Shown here one piece after another: positions 16,314 through 24,995 of a stretch of DNA of 64,000 bases. The stretch is from a virus: IMG/VR virus record IMGVR_UViG_3300032323_003754, positions 1 through 64,000 of that record. The stretch is one strand, 5' to 3'. The notes beneath the pieces were generated by a model that saw only the letters and a program-made list of their open reading frames with translations, was not told the DNA's origin and did not search any database. Each line of letters opens with the position of its first letter. The stretch's first letter is position 1. A program made the position numbers and the translations under genes.

Positions 16314-16958
16314 ATGTTTAAAAAGCTAAAGAAAATAATCAGTATTATGACAGAAAAAGATCTTTCCGAGCTGAAGGAAGAATACGGAAAGTATTCCTAT
16401 CAGTGGATAAAGGGTGATAATCTATCTATGACTCAACATTATTCAGATATAGTGGAAGAGGGAGATAAAAGATACATCATCTTTACCGATAAAAGTAGAA
16501 TATCCCTGGATCTTCTAGATGAATATATGATTAAGGTAGAAAGGGGGTTTGAAGAGGGAATTAAGCTTAATTTAAACTCAATCGAAACCATTAAGGAAAC
16601 AGTCCAGGTGGAGGAGGATTTTACTAGAAATAAAGGAGTTAAGACCAGAGATATCTCTTACGAATCTGTCGGGGTTAAAAGTTCAGATAGTCCTATTTTC
16701 TCCCTTCTTTCTAAACAGAAGGAAAACTGGGTGGATGTCGATCTTAAATTGACAATTAATTTACCCCCTAAGAGTCTCTGGGATGTTCTAATGGGATCTT
16801 TTGATGATGCGGAAAAAGATATCCTTGAATATGTCACAAAAGATCTTGATATAGAAGTAGTAAGGCAATCCTTGAGGGAATCTATAAAAGAGATATATAA
16901 AAAAAATAAAAGCATTCCACTAAAAAATGTCAGATCCCAAGATTCTATTTCAGAATAA
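16314..16958 (+). CDS. Unknown 214-residue protein
   Basis: A charged, probably soluble protein. The first twelve residues (MFKKLKKIISIM) are basic and hydrophobic, and a second in-frame ATG at 16347 gives MTEKDLSELKEEYG, which could be the true start. Helical segments rich in Asp/Glu/Lys dominate. I see no catalytic motif. The 3' end overlaps the Nudix-like gene by 32 bases, so the two are cotranscribed. Confidence 0.65.
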   Translation: MFKKLKKIISIMTEKDLSELKEEYGKYSYQWIKGDNLSMTQHYSDIVEEGDKRYIIFTDKSRISLDLLDEYMIKVERGFEEGIKLNLNSIETIKETVQVEEDFTRNKGVKTRDISYESVGVKSSDSPIFSLLSKQKENWVDVDLKLTINLPPKSLWDVLMGSFDDAEKDILEYVTKDLDIEVVRQSLRESIKEIYKKNKSIPLKNVRSQDSISE

Positions 16959-17445
16959 CTATATAGAGGTTATAGAAAATAAAGGCATTGTTGGAATTAA
17001 ACAAAAAACTCCATCAGTAATTATACTTCCATACACCACGGACGAAGCAGGTAACCCTAGATCATTAGGACTAATAGCAGAGCCCTCTTCTATTAAGGAA
17101 GAAAAAATAACACACACCATTATAACTGGTAGCCCAGAAGATTCCGATGTTGATATTTTAGCCACTGCTAAAAGAGAACTAAAGGAAGAATCCGGATACG
17201 AAGTCGAAGACACGGAAAAATGGGATTTTTTAGGAAATATACAGACCTCTAAGTTAATTGTTAATGGAAATCCAGCTTTTGGTGTAGATGTTACTGATCT
17301 ACAAAATAAGGAAAAATCAGGGGATGGATCGGATAAAGAAGAAAATACTAAATTTTCTTTAATTCCTGTAAATGACGCGATAAATCTTGATGATGCTTTA
17401 ATTTCCTGCTTATTTCTAAAAATATTTCAAAATAAATTAATTTAA
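16927..17445 (+). CDS. Nudix-like hydrolase
   Basis: Residues 83-91 read RELKEESGY, the core REUxEExGU part of the Nudix box that binds the metal and the diphosphate substrate. The upstream half of the box (GSPEDSDVDILATAK) is degenerate: the spacing from Gly is one residue long and the expected Glu is missing. A beta-strand pattern before and after fits the fold. Nudix enzymes cleave nucleoside diphosphates linked to another moiety, such as ADP-ribose, dinucleotides or capped RNA. The substrate cannot be deduced. It overlaps the gene upstream and is followed after 5 bases by the next small gene. Confidence 0.68.
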   Translation: MSDPKILFQNNYIEVIENKGIVGIKQKTPSVIILPYTTDEAGNPRSLGLIAEPSSIKEEKITHTIITGSPEDSDVDILATAKRELKEESGYEVEDTEKWDFLGNIQTSKLIVNGNPAFGVDVTDLQNKEKSGDGSDKEENTKFSLIPVNDAINLDDALISCLFLKIFQNKLI

Positions 17446-17450
17446 ACTAT

Positions 17451-17744
17451 ATGTTCAACCAAATTCCTTCGAGAAAAGAAAGAAGAGCCCTTGCTAAAAA
17501 ACTAGGATTAACCGGTAAAAAAGAATCTTTAAAACAATATGTTGAAAGAATCGGGAGAGCTCAAGAATTCGGAAAACAAATACATTTACAACATTTACAA
17601 AATCAAGAGAATTTAAGAATCAATTCAGAAGCAAATTTAGAAGAAAATAAGGAGCAATTACCATCGGAACCCACTAACTCTCCAAATTGGGGATTAGAAG
17701 ATTTTAAACAACAAGTCATAAGTGGAGAAAATCCAGAAGCCTAA
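17451..17744 (+). CDS. Small unknown protein
   Basis: A 97-residue hydrophilic protein with a basic N-terminus (SRKERRALAKKLGLTGKKES), a Gln/Asn-rich middle and an acidic C-terminus. It is predicted to be largely helical. There is no recognised family. It is in the same direction and tightly packed with the Nudix-like gene and the following 113-residue gene, which overlaps its 3' end by 23 bases. Confidence 0.6.
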   Translation: MFNQIPSRKERRALAKKLGLTGKKESLKQYVERIGRAQEFGKQIHLQHLQNQENLRINSEANLEENKEQLPSEPTNSPNWGLEDFKQQVISGENPEA

Positions 17745-18063
17745 AAGAACTACCCTTAAAATACATCTAACGGCGCTTTCTTATCGGGAAATCAAGAAAA
17801 CCTTGATCGATAATGAGAAAGTCTCTTATATTGATGTTACTAAGATTATTACCGACAGTTTTGGTGATAAGGATCTTAGTGATATCCAATACTGGATTTT
17901 AAACCAAATGATAGTAAAAAAGATAGAATCGTTTAAATCCACCAACACCAACCGCATTTTTATTACTATAAAAGACCCTAATAAGGGTTCGGTTAAGACA
18001 TTCAAAGAGCTTCTCTCCGAAGCTAAGCTATCCCCCGCACAAGTAGAAATTTACAGCATTTAA
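17722..18063 (+). CDS. Small unknown protein, GTG start
   Basis: The 113-residue protein starts at a GTG inside the end of the preceding gene. No earlier or nearby in-frame ATG retains the N-terminal part, so the exact start is uncertain. It is a mixed alpha/beta sequence without a recognised motif. It closes the accessory group ahead of the baseplate operon, which begins 54 bases later after a T-rich stretch and a GAATATATAA element. Confidence 0.55.
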   Translation: MEKIQKPKRTTLKIHLTALSYREIKKTLIDNEKVSYIDVTKIITDSFGDKDLSDIQYWILNQMIVKKIESFKSTNTNRIFITIKDPNKGSVKTFKELLSEAKLSPAQVEIYSI

Positions 18064-18090
18064 TTTTTTTAGACACTTCCTGTAATACGG

Positions 18091-18100
18091 GAATATATAA
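18091..18100 (+). promoter_or_regulatory. Late-promoter-like GAATATATAA element before the baseplate operon
   Basis: GAATATATAA lies about 18 bases upstream of the ATG at 18118, in the only sizeable gap before the long plus-strand tail operon. The leader after it is A-rich and lacks a Shine-Dalgarno sequence. Confidence 0.4.
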
Positions 18101-18117
18101 TTAAAATAAAGTTGTAA

Positions 18118-19971
18118 ATGTCAACAGAAGGAGTACAAAATGTCAGGGGAACAGCATCAGAAAGTGCTACTAACGTTCAAGTAAGATCTGATAACACATC
18201 AAAGACATTTGATAAATCGATTGACAAGAGTTCCGAACTCGAAGGGTTAATCTATAAGTTTAACAGCGACAATGAATATGGTGTTTTTGAGAATGTTAGT
18301 GATGCAGTTACAACTCTTCCTTCTTCTTTGTTTTTTGAGGCTCAATCCTCGGAAGATGGTAGATTAGGACTTTTTAACTATTATGTCATTGGTGATATTA
18401 GAAGTTCAACCGACGGTAAAGGAAAGATAACATACGTACAATCCGAAAGATTTGAGCAAAACCAAGTAGTAACTCCGGAGATAAGTAGAAACCCAACCGC
18501 CAATGCTATTATACAAGCAACAACAGTTAATGGGGCATATTTAGATCCCAGAAGTAAGTATGTGTCTCAACCATATAATGTCAAAGACTTTATATTTTGT
18601 AAGCACTATGGAGTTATTCCTAATAACAGGATGATAACATTAAGGAGATTTCCTAATGCTGTTATGGATAATCTAAGAGTTCCTACGCCAGGGCAAAGGG
18701 TTGAAGCGGTTGATAAAGGGGGAAAGTTACAAGGACAATACACTGAGGGTTCATCAATCTCTACGAGTGAGATGATTAAAGATGGTGCATGTTTACCAAT
18801 AGCTCAAGCAGTTACATTCTTTGGTGCAGATACAAGTAACAGCCTAGATTCTATATTAGGAATAAGCACCGGATTAAGCTTTAAATCTGCGGATCAGGAG
18901 AGACTTAAAAAAGCTTACGGGAACGACAAAGGGTTTATGCAAAGTACACTTGGTAAATACATTGAGGCCCTAGCTGGTAGCGAACTAACTGGTAATCTTA
19001 AGGGAATTAGTAATGCCATAGGAGTTATAACCGATCCGGATAACGTTGAATTAAGACAAAGAAGGGAGTTATTCGATAAGTTAACACAAGGCGATGGTCC
19101 ATTAAGTAAAAGAATTTTTGTCGATGTTAATACCGTCAACCAAATGATGATAAGAGATGTAGGTTTTACTGGGGGAGATCAATCATTTAATCTCACTTTT
19201 AACTACAGTCTTACCAGTGTTGGAGAGATTAATAGTAGAATGATGTTTATAGATTTAATGGCAAATCTATTAGCAATTGGCAGTGACTATGGTAAATTTT
19301 TAGTACCTCAATTATTAGTAGGATCAAATAAACAAGGTATTGGATTTCCTGGAGGTTCTAAGGGATTTGTTAAACATCTAACACACCCGGTAGAATTTCT
19401 AAATGATATGCTTAAACTTAACTTCGAGGCTGAGGTAAAATCTAAGATAGAAAACATAAACGGCACTTTAGAAAAATCTAAAGCAGAGATTCAAGGTCTA
19501 AGTAAAGGACAACCCCTTCCTAAAGACGGGCAGGTTTACAAAACGTTAACTGCAATGCTAACCAATGATTTAGTAAACCAGTTAATCTATGAGCCTATAA
19601 TGCTTTCCGGATATCCAACCGGTGAGTGGCACGTTGTCGTAGGAAATCCGCTGAATCCTATTGCTATGATTGGAAATCTAATATGCACTAACGTTACCAT
19701 TAAACTTAATAACGTTTTAGGACCTGATGATTTTCCAACGGAGTTAACTGCGGTCTTTAGTATGAAAGCAGCAAGACAGAAACACAGGGGTGATTTTGAA
19801 AGCATGTTTAATAGAGGCAATGGAAGATTATATCTCGGTAAACTGCCAATCTCTGATGCTACACTTAACGCCCAAGTTGGTGCACTTAGCGGTAATGATA
19901 TACAAGGACAATTATCAGGTAACACCAGAACCGATGCGGGTATGTTTGCATCAAACCCTGATGGCCAATAA
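18118..19971 (+). CDS. Virion structural protein, probably tail-tube/baseplate associated
   Basis: The 617-residue protein is the first gene of the tail operon. Its C-terminal part has GEWHVVVGNPLNPIAMIGNL, then LGPDDFPTELTAVFSMKAAR and ESMFNRGNGRLYLG. I associate this pattern with conserved baseplate or tube-junction proteins of large myophages, but I cannot name an exact T4 counterpart. The N-terminus is Ser/Thr/Asn-rich and low in hydrophobic residues. The next gene encodes a gp53-like protein and the one after it a gp27-like hub, so a baseplate hub role is likely. Confidence 0.65.
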   Translation: MSTEGVQNVRGTASESATNVQVRSDNTSKTFDKSIDKSSELEGLIYKFNSDNEYGVFENVSDAVTTLPSSLFFEAQSSEDGRLGLFNYYVIGDIRSSTDGKGKITYVQSERFEQNQVVTPEISRNPTANAIIQATTVNGAYLDPRSKYVSQPYNVKDFIFCKHYGVIPNNRMITLRRFPNAVMDNLRVPTPGQRVEAVDKGGKLQGQYTEGSSISTSEMIKDGACLPIAQAVTFFGADTSNSLDSILGISTGLSFKSADQERLKKAYGNDKGFMQSTLGKYIEALAGSELTGNLKGISNAIGVITDPDNVELRQRRELFDKLTQGDGPLSKRIFVDVNTVNQMMIRDVGFTGGDQSFNLTFNYSLTSVGEINSRMMFIDLMANLLAIGSDYGKFLVPQLLVGSNKQGIGFPGGSKGFVKHLTHPVEFLNDMLKLNFEAEVKSKIENINGTLEKSKAEIQGLSKGQPLPKDGQVYKTLTAMLTNDLVNQLIYEPIMLSGYPTGEWHVVVGNPLNPIAMIGNLICTNVTIKLNNVLGPDDFPTELTAVFSMKAARQKHRGDFESMFNRGNGRLYLGKLPISDATLNAQVGALSGNDIQGQLSGNTRTDAGMFASNPDGQ

Positions 19972-19984
19972 TAATTAAAATCTG

Positions 19985-20578
19985 ATGATCAGTATAGATA
20001 TTTTAAATAACAAGCAAGAAAAAATCATTAACGGTGTTAATGTGGTTGATCTAACAACTCAGTCGATTAATCAGGACGTTACACCGGGATATTCTAGGTT
20101 TATAGTTACCACTGAAGAAATGACAATGAGAGCAGATCTTGTTTCTCATATGTATTGTGGGAGTCATGATAAAATGGGGACACTTTTAAAAATAAACTCA
20201 ATAGGTAATCCATTTTCGCTTGATAGTAATGAGGTTCTATTTATACCGGATTCCCCAACATTAAGTAATCTTCCAAGAAAACCAGCAGGAGAAGAACAAG
20301 GGGAGGTTAGAAAATCTTTTAGAAAACAACTACAGGAAAGAGTATCAAAAGTGTCCGAGAACAGAAAAGAATACCTTAATTCGGTAAGTATTAGTGAGGC
20401 AACACAAGTACCATTACCTCCTAACGTTGCACAGGAGGGATCAGAGCAATTTAAAGTTGAAAATGGAAAACTTATTTTTGGATCTGATATAGGAGTTTGT
20501 AGAACAAAAATACAACAGAACAGATCTGTTGCAACCATAAAATCAAGATTTGCTCAAAGACAAATTTTTGAATCATGA
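19985..20578 (+). CDS. LysM-like baseplate protein, gp53-like
   Basis: Residues about 50-89 (DLVSHMYCGSHDKMGTLLKI, then NPFSLDSNEVLFIPD) form a LysM-like module of the sort found in T4 gp53 and other small baseplate proteins, in which a short helix pair and an 'LxIP' strand follow. Residues 95-197 are a charged tail without a recognised motif. Its position directly before the hub gene supports a baseplate role. In this setting the LysM-like fold is more likely to bind baseplate partners than peptidoglycan. The ATG overlaps the next gene by 4 bases at the 3' end. Confidence 0.65.
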   Translation: MISIDILNNKQEKIINGVNVVDLTTQSINQDVTPGYSRFIVTTEEMTMRADLVSHMYCGSHDKMGTLLKINSIGNPFSLDSNEVLFIPDSPTLSNLPRKPAGEEQGEVRKSFRKQLQERVSKVSENRKEYLNSVSISEATQVPLPPNVAQEGSEQFKVENGKLIFGSDIGVCRTKIQQNRSVATIKSRFAQRQIFES

Positions 20579-22086
20579 TAGACAGCAAAAAGACAATAGT
20601 ACAATTAGATAAAGAAACTATAGTTCTTGATGAACTTTCTATTATAGATGAAATAGGATCATCCGATAAAAAAAAGGTTGAAACAACAGGAGCTAGAGAA
20701 GAAACATCGATAGGCTTTGGTGCTCCGTTGATTATCATAAACTCCTATATGGTTAGGAATATTGGATTTTTTAGACTAGATTTAAGCGAAAGAATACCCC
20801 AATTAATATTTAGATTTACCCCAGAAGACGAAAGTTTTCTTTATACCTCATATCCTAAAGATGGAGATGTTGTTGGTCTTTATATAAGAGCAACATCTGA
20901 GCTTTATAAACCAATAAGAATGGACATGCTAGTGACTGAGGTTCTTAGTCATTTTTCAATGTCTCCTATACCAGAAGACAGAGCAAACTCGTCTGGTGCA
21001 TCTTTCACAATTAAAGCTCAAATGAGAATTCCTTCTCTATTTCAGCACATCTCTAAATCTTTTATAAATAAAACATCGTTTGAAACATTAAGAGAAATAG
21101 CAAAAGATCTTGGACTAGGGTTTGCGTCTAACGAGAGAAATACTAACGACAGGATGAACTGGATATGTCCGAGTAAAACCTATTATAAATTCATGGAGGA
21201 TGTAGGTAATTCTTCTTGGCTAGGCGAGGAAGATTTTTTTGATTGGTGGATAGATCAATATTATGTTTTAAATTTTGTAAATCTCAGAAAGCAATTATTA
21301 GAAAAAAGTAAAGATGAGACTAAGATATTAGCAGCAATAGGAACCGAAAATGGAATTAGCGGAGGATTAAATGGAAATATTAAACCCAGTGAAATATCTA
21401 TGCCTTTACTTATAACAAACGATTCTTATTACAAAGAGTATCCTTTTTATATAACAGCTTATTCTGTTAAAAATTCATCCGGATATATTACAAACAATTT
21501 TGGATATTCTAGAGACTTAGAGTTTTATGATACTAGATTAGTTAGCGATAGACCTGTTAATAAATTTGTAAGTTATAATATTGAATATGTGACCCAAAAG
21601 AGTCTAGATCCTAGCAGTATACTTTTTAAAGGAAGAGTAAATGAGGATGTTTACAAGAACGAGAGAAAAAAAACATGGGCAGGAACTCAATACGGAGAGA
21701 ATCAACACAAGAATATACAACAAGCTTTAGTTCAAAATAGACTTAACAGATATGAGAACTTTAAGGTGTATCTAGAAACAAAAATGCACGCATACGTTCC
21801 GTGGGTTTATAGAGGACAAACTATACCAACCAGAATAGTTCATATGGATTCTATAACTGCAAGATCTAACTCAGTTGAAAGCAAACAGAATGATCCTATA
21901 GATGCTCAACAGCACGAGGCTGGTAAAAAAGTAGATAATAAGTTTTTAAGTGGTGTGTATATGATCATGGGTTCTTATATTGAGTATATAGACAGTAGAA
22001 TTACCCAGTCTTTTGTTTTAGGAAAAAGAGAATGGTTAATCAACGATGGAAGGGGATCAGATCCTGGACCTAAAGTATCTAAATAA
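20575..22086 (+). CDS. Baseplate hub protein, gp27-like
   Basis: The middle of this 503-residue protein carries the hub signature of the gp27/gpD/VgrG group: FETLREIAKDLGLGFASNE near 168-186, MNWICPSKTYYKFMEDVG, then FFDWWIDQYYVLNFVNL near 222-238. Hub proteins form the trimeric ring that connects tail tube and spike. An N-terminal segment (VRNIGFFRLDLSERIPQLIF) is consistent with the first barrel domain. The order gp53-like, hub, junction protein, spike is compatible with a T4-type hub assembly module. Confidence 0.75.
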   Translation: MIDSKKTIVQLDKETIVLDELSIIDEIGSSDKKKVETTGAREETSIGFGAPLIIINSYMVRNIGFFRLDLSERIPQLIFRFTPEDESFLYTSYPKDGDVVGLYIRATSELYKPIRMDMLVTEVLSHFSMSPIPEDRANSSGASFTIKAQMRIPSLFQHISKSFINKTSFETLREIAKDLGLGFASNERNTNDRMNWICPSKTYYKFMEDVGNSSWLGEEDFFDWWIDQYYVLNFVNLRKQLLEKSKDETKILAAIGTENGISGGLNGNIKPSEISMPLLITNDSYYKEYPFYITAYSVKNSSGYITNNFGYSRDLEFYDTRLVSDRPVNKFVSYNIEYVTQKSLDPSSILFKGRVNEDVYKNERKKTWAGTQYGENQHKNIQQALVQNRLNRYENFKVYLETKMHAYVPWVYRGQTIPTRIVHMDSITARSNSVESKQNDPIDAQQHEAGKKVDNKFLSGVYMIMGSYIEYIDSRITQSFVLGKREWLINDGRGSDPGPKVSK

Positions 22087-22089
22087 AAA

Positions 22090-24168
22090 ATGGCAAGTTT
22101 TTTAAACGAAATTAAGGATAATCTCAGCAGTGTAACTGATCCCAATCAGATACTAAACCGTGGTGTAGATAAGCAAAGAACCACTTTTCTTAAGGGATTA
22201 AAATCAACGTCTTCTGGACAAAAAGAGGATCCAACTTATACCGGATTTAGAATAATGTTTGATATGGGACATAATGGATTAGTAGATCCTGAGACATTTC
22301 TTCCAATAAGTCCTTTATTCTCTAACGGAAGAAGTGGAGAGGGAAATCCTAAAATGATGAAGATGGACGGATCCGTAGATTTTTTCCATCTATCCAGACA
22401 AAAAATGTATCCATTTCCTAACTATACCGAAAAGATGCACTATATGACTGCTGAAGGATATCTTAGACAAAGAAGAAGCAAAGCAGAGAATGGACTAGGC
22501 GGGAATTTAACAGATAACACTGGTAGAGTTATAGCCGGAGATAGAAGTCAAATAAATGACAGTTCTATATCACATAGAGCAGACTCTTTAGTTGGATTTA
22601 AAAATTTATTAACTAGTATTAACGAAAAAAGTCCTTGGTTTATTCAATCCATAGAGGGTCTTGATAAAGTATTAAGTGTTACACCTCCTAGACAAATTGG
22701 TGGGGGATCTTCGTACAGGGAACAAAGATCTGGAATTTTAACTTTTGATTGTATGGATTCCATTGATTTAAGAATTAATGCAATGGCAGAGCTTTATAGA
22801 AAAGCAACATACGATTATCAAAATCACAGAGAATTACTACCGGCTAACTTAAGAAAGTTTAGAATGTGGATTATAGTAACGGAGATTAGACAGATAGATT
22901 TACAGAAAAACCTAGGAGATGTTTTAAATCCATTTAATATGCCAGGTGTTTCAAGTGCTGTTGAATCAATCCGTAACATAGCAAGCTCTGCTGGTGTATT
23001 GAAAGATAAATCTACCGAATCAGAAAATCCTAAGAGAGATTTGGAATCCTTTGTAAAATCCTTTGAGAGGATGCAGCCTTATATTATGATTTACCAATTA
23101 GATCTTTGCGAATTTAATTTTGATGAATCTTATGCGTTTGGAACTCTTTCTAATTCTAACCTTTCTTCCGGATCGCCAGTTAAAAATAGATTTAAAGTTC
23201 ACGTTGGAGCTGCTAAAGAATATAAGTTACAATACAATATACTTTCAGATCTAATTAGAAACGAATCTATATTTGCTCCAATATTAATACAGGATAGTTG
23301 GAATTTACTTGGATCTAAAATTCTAATGAAGAATGCAACTACCGATAACAATACGAATCTTTTTAGAAACCTAGCAAGCAACTTCATTAACAATTCAGTT
23401 GCTTCTGTAGTACAACAACAGGTTTCTCCTATTGTTACGGGAGCTCTTCTAGGAAATGCCTACGGATTTAGATTATCAGATGCTGTCAGATCCCTTAATT
23501 CAGTTCAAGATGCAGTTAATGGTCTAAGTAACATAAGATCTCCATTTCAGAATTCAACCCCGCAGGCTAACGGTCTTGGCGGACCTAGTGAAAGACAATA
23601 TCAGGTAGTAAGGGAGGATGTTTATCCAAATAATGCTAATCCACCAGCAGGGGGGAGTCTTGGAAATATTTTACCTGGTGGGGGAGCTCCTGGAACAGTG
23701 GGAGCTAATGATGTTTATCCGAATAGCCCAGGTAGTGATCTTGGATTACCGTCTAGAATTTATCCAAAATCTAATGATGATGTATACAGAAACGTAGGTG
23801 GAGATCTTACTAATAGTGATCTTGGTGTACCGGATAGGGTCTATTCAAATCTGCCAAAAGAGGACGTTTATCCAAATAGCCCAGGAAGTGATTTAGGACT
23901 TCCAAAAAGAATCTATGTGACTACTAAGAACGAGGATCTTTATTCAGATTCACCAGGTAAGGATCTTGGTGTACCTGATAGGGTATACAGACAAAGCGAT
24001 GGTGGAAACATGGATCTCTATCCAGATTCTCCAGGAACTAGCTTAGGTCTACCTGATAGATCGTATCCAAATAACAGCGGTGATGATCAATATCCTGACT
24101 CTCCAGGAAGTGATCTTGGTGTACCGACCAGGAACTATAAAACAATCAACGAAAGAGTGTATAAATAG
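22090..24168 (+). CDS. Tail/baseplate structural protein with C-terminal YPxSPGxDLGxP repeats
   Basis: The first 500 residues contain MFDMGHNGLVDPETFLPISP, a run with DLRINAMAELYRKATYDYQ, and LLPANLRKFRMWIIVTEIRQ near 250-269. I associate this with tube or tube-junction proteins of large myophages, but the exact counterpart is unclear. Residues about 510-692 are quite different: Pro, Gly, Asp and Tyr rich, with six copies of a roughly 25-residue unit. Such a tail may wrap around the spike or bind a fibre. The gene lies between hub and spike genes. It ends in a TAG stop and is followed by a 42-base spacer with a GATAAATA element. Confidence 0.65.
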   Translation: MASFLNEIKDNLSSVTDPNQILNRGVDKQRTTFLKGLKSTSSGQKEDPTYTGFRIMFDMGHNGLVDPETFLPISPLFSNGRSGEGNPKMMKMDGSVDFFHLSRQKMYPFPNYTEKMHYMTAEGYLRQRRSKAENGLGGNLTDNTGRVIAGDRSQINDSSISHRADSLVGFKNLLTSINEKSPWFIQSIEGLDKVLSVTPPRQIGGGSSYREQRSGILTFDCMDSIDLRINAMAELYRKATYDYQNHRELLPANLRKFRMWIIVTEIRQIDLQKNLGDVLNPFNMPGVSSAVESIRNIASSAGVLKDKSTESENPKRDLESFVKSFERMQPYIMIYQLDLCEFNFDESYAFGTLSNSNLSSGSPVKNRFKVHVGAAKEYKLQYNILSDLIRNESIFAPILIQDSWNLLGSKILMKNATTDNNTNLFRNLASNFINNSVASVVQQQVSPIVTGALLGNAYGFRLSDAVRSLNSVQDAVNGLSNIRSPFQNSTPQANGLGGPSERQYQVVREDVYPNNANPPAGGSLGNILPGGGAPGTVGANDVYPNSPGSDLGLPSRIYPKSNDDVYRNVGGDLTNSDLGVPDRVYSNLPKEDVYPNSPGSDLGLPKRIYVTTKNEDLYSDSPGKDLGVPDRVYRQSDGGNMDLYPDSPGTSLGLPDRSYPNNSGDDQYPDSPGSDLGVPTRNYKTINERVYK
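23710..24159 (+). repeat. Six tandem repeats of about 75 bp encoding (D)xYPxSPGxDLGxPxRxY
   Basis: Six units start with DVYPNSPGSDLGLPSRIYP and continue to DQYPDSPGSDLGVPTRNY. The core is YPxSPGxDLGxPxRxY; unit 2 is degenerate (DVYRNVGGDLTNSDLGVP). A related but incomplete unit (EDVYPNNANPPAGG) lies just upstream from 23614. The DNA of the units has diverged more than the protein, which points to selection on the amino acid pattern. Confidence 0.8.
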
Positions 24169-24184
24169 GGGTTTTAGAAACAGG

Positions 24185-24192
24185 GATAAATA
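24185..24192 (+). promoter_or_regulatory. GATAAATA late-promoter-like element
   Basis: GATAAATA differs from the T4 late core TATAAATA at one base and lies 18 bases before the ATG of the spike gene, in a 42-base gap within an otherwise tightly packed operon. Confidence 0.35.
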
Positions 24193-24210
24193 AGGTAAAA
24201 TATTGTTTGT

Positions 24211-24990
24211 ATGCCTTTAGACAATCTCCAAGAATCCAATATAGAAAGAAGCCAGCATTTCCTTGGTGTAATCGTCGATAATAAAGATCCTGAATTCAGA
24301 GCAAGATGTAAAGTCAGGGTTTTTGGTGTTTTCGATGATATACAAGACCCGGATCTACCTTGGGCTTTTCAAAGATTTGATATTTCTTTCGGAGATAACG
24401 GAGGATCTGGTAGGGTAAGTATACCGAAATTAGGAGCAATTGTTCATGTTCAATTTAATAATGGTAATTATTATGCACCTGAATATAAAGCTGTACAAGA
24501 ACTTTCAGCAGATCTGATAGAAGAACTAAAAAGTTCTTATGAAGGAGCACATTCCTTAATATACGATGGTATAGAAAATCTTAGAATATTTTATACAGTT
24601 GCAAAAGGACTAACAATAGACTTAAAAGACTCAACCGTTGTTATATCTAATGATAATTCTATAACATTTACCCACGCTGGTCAAACGTGTACCCTTGAAT
24701 TTAGAGGTGGAAAAATAACAGAGTTTGCAAATTCTGAAATCGAAAGCACCGCAACTACTAGAATTAAACAAAGTAGTAATGAAGTTTGGGTTGATGGAAA
24801 GGTAACTAAACTTGGACACTCCCCAGTATACTCTGCGGTACTTGCGGAACCTCTCTGGATGTTTTTAAAACAGATGGCTTCTGCAATAGACGCAAAACTT
24901 CCTTCTACACCTGGTGCTATGTCTAGTTTAGCAGAGAGCTATGAACAGCTATCAACATCCGATGTAGTTAAGGTAACAAAGAGCAATTAG
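24211..24990 (+). CDS. Baseplate central spike protein, gp5-like OB-fold, no lysozyme domain
   Basis: Residues about 16-95 form the gp5-type OB-fold: FLGVIVDNKDPEFRARCKVR, DPDLPWAFQRFD, then GRVSIPKLGAIVHVQFNNGN. The rest is beta-rich with alternating polar residues (DLKDSTVVISNDNSITFTHA, FRGGKITEFANSEIES), as expected for an intertwined spike. The C-terminus (VWVDGKVTKLGHSP) may cap it. T4 gp5 has a lysozyme domain between these parts; here it is absent, and 259 residues leave no room for one. The protein probably sits below the gp27-like hub. Confidence 0.8.
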   Translation: MPLDNLQESNIERSQHFLGVIVDNKDPEFRARCKVRVFGVFDDIQDPDLPWAFQRFDISFGDNGGSGRVSIPKLGAIVHVQFNNGNYYAPEYKAVQELSADLIEELKSSYEGAHSLIYDGIENLRIFYTVAKGLTIDLKDSTVVISNDNSITFTHAGQTCTLEFRGGKITEFANSEIESTATTRIKQSSNEVWVDGKVTKLGHSPVYSAVLAEPLWMFLKQMASAIDAKLPSTPGAMSSLAESYEQLSTSDVVKVTKSN

Positions 24991-24995
24991 TCTAA

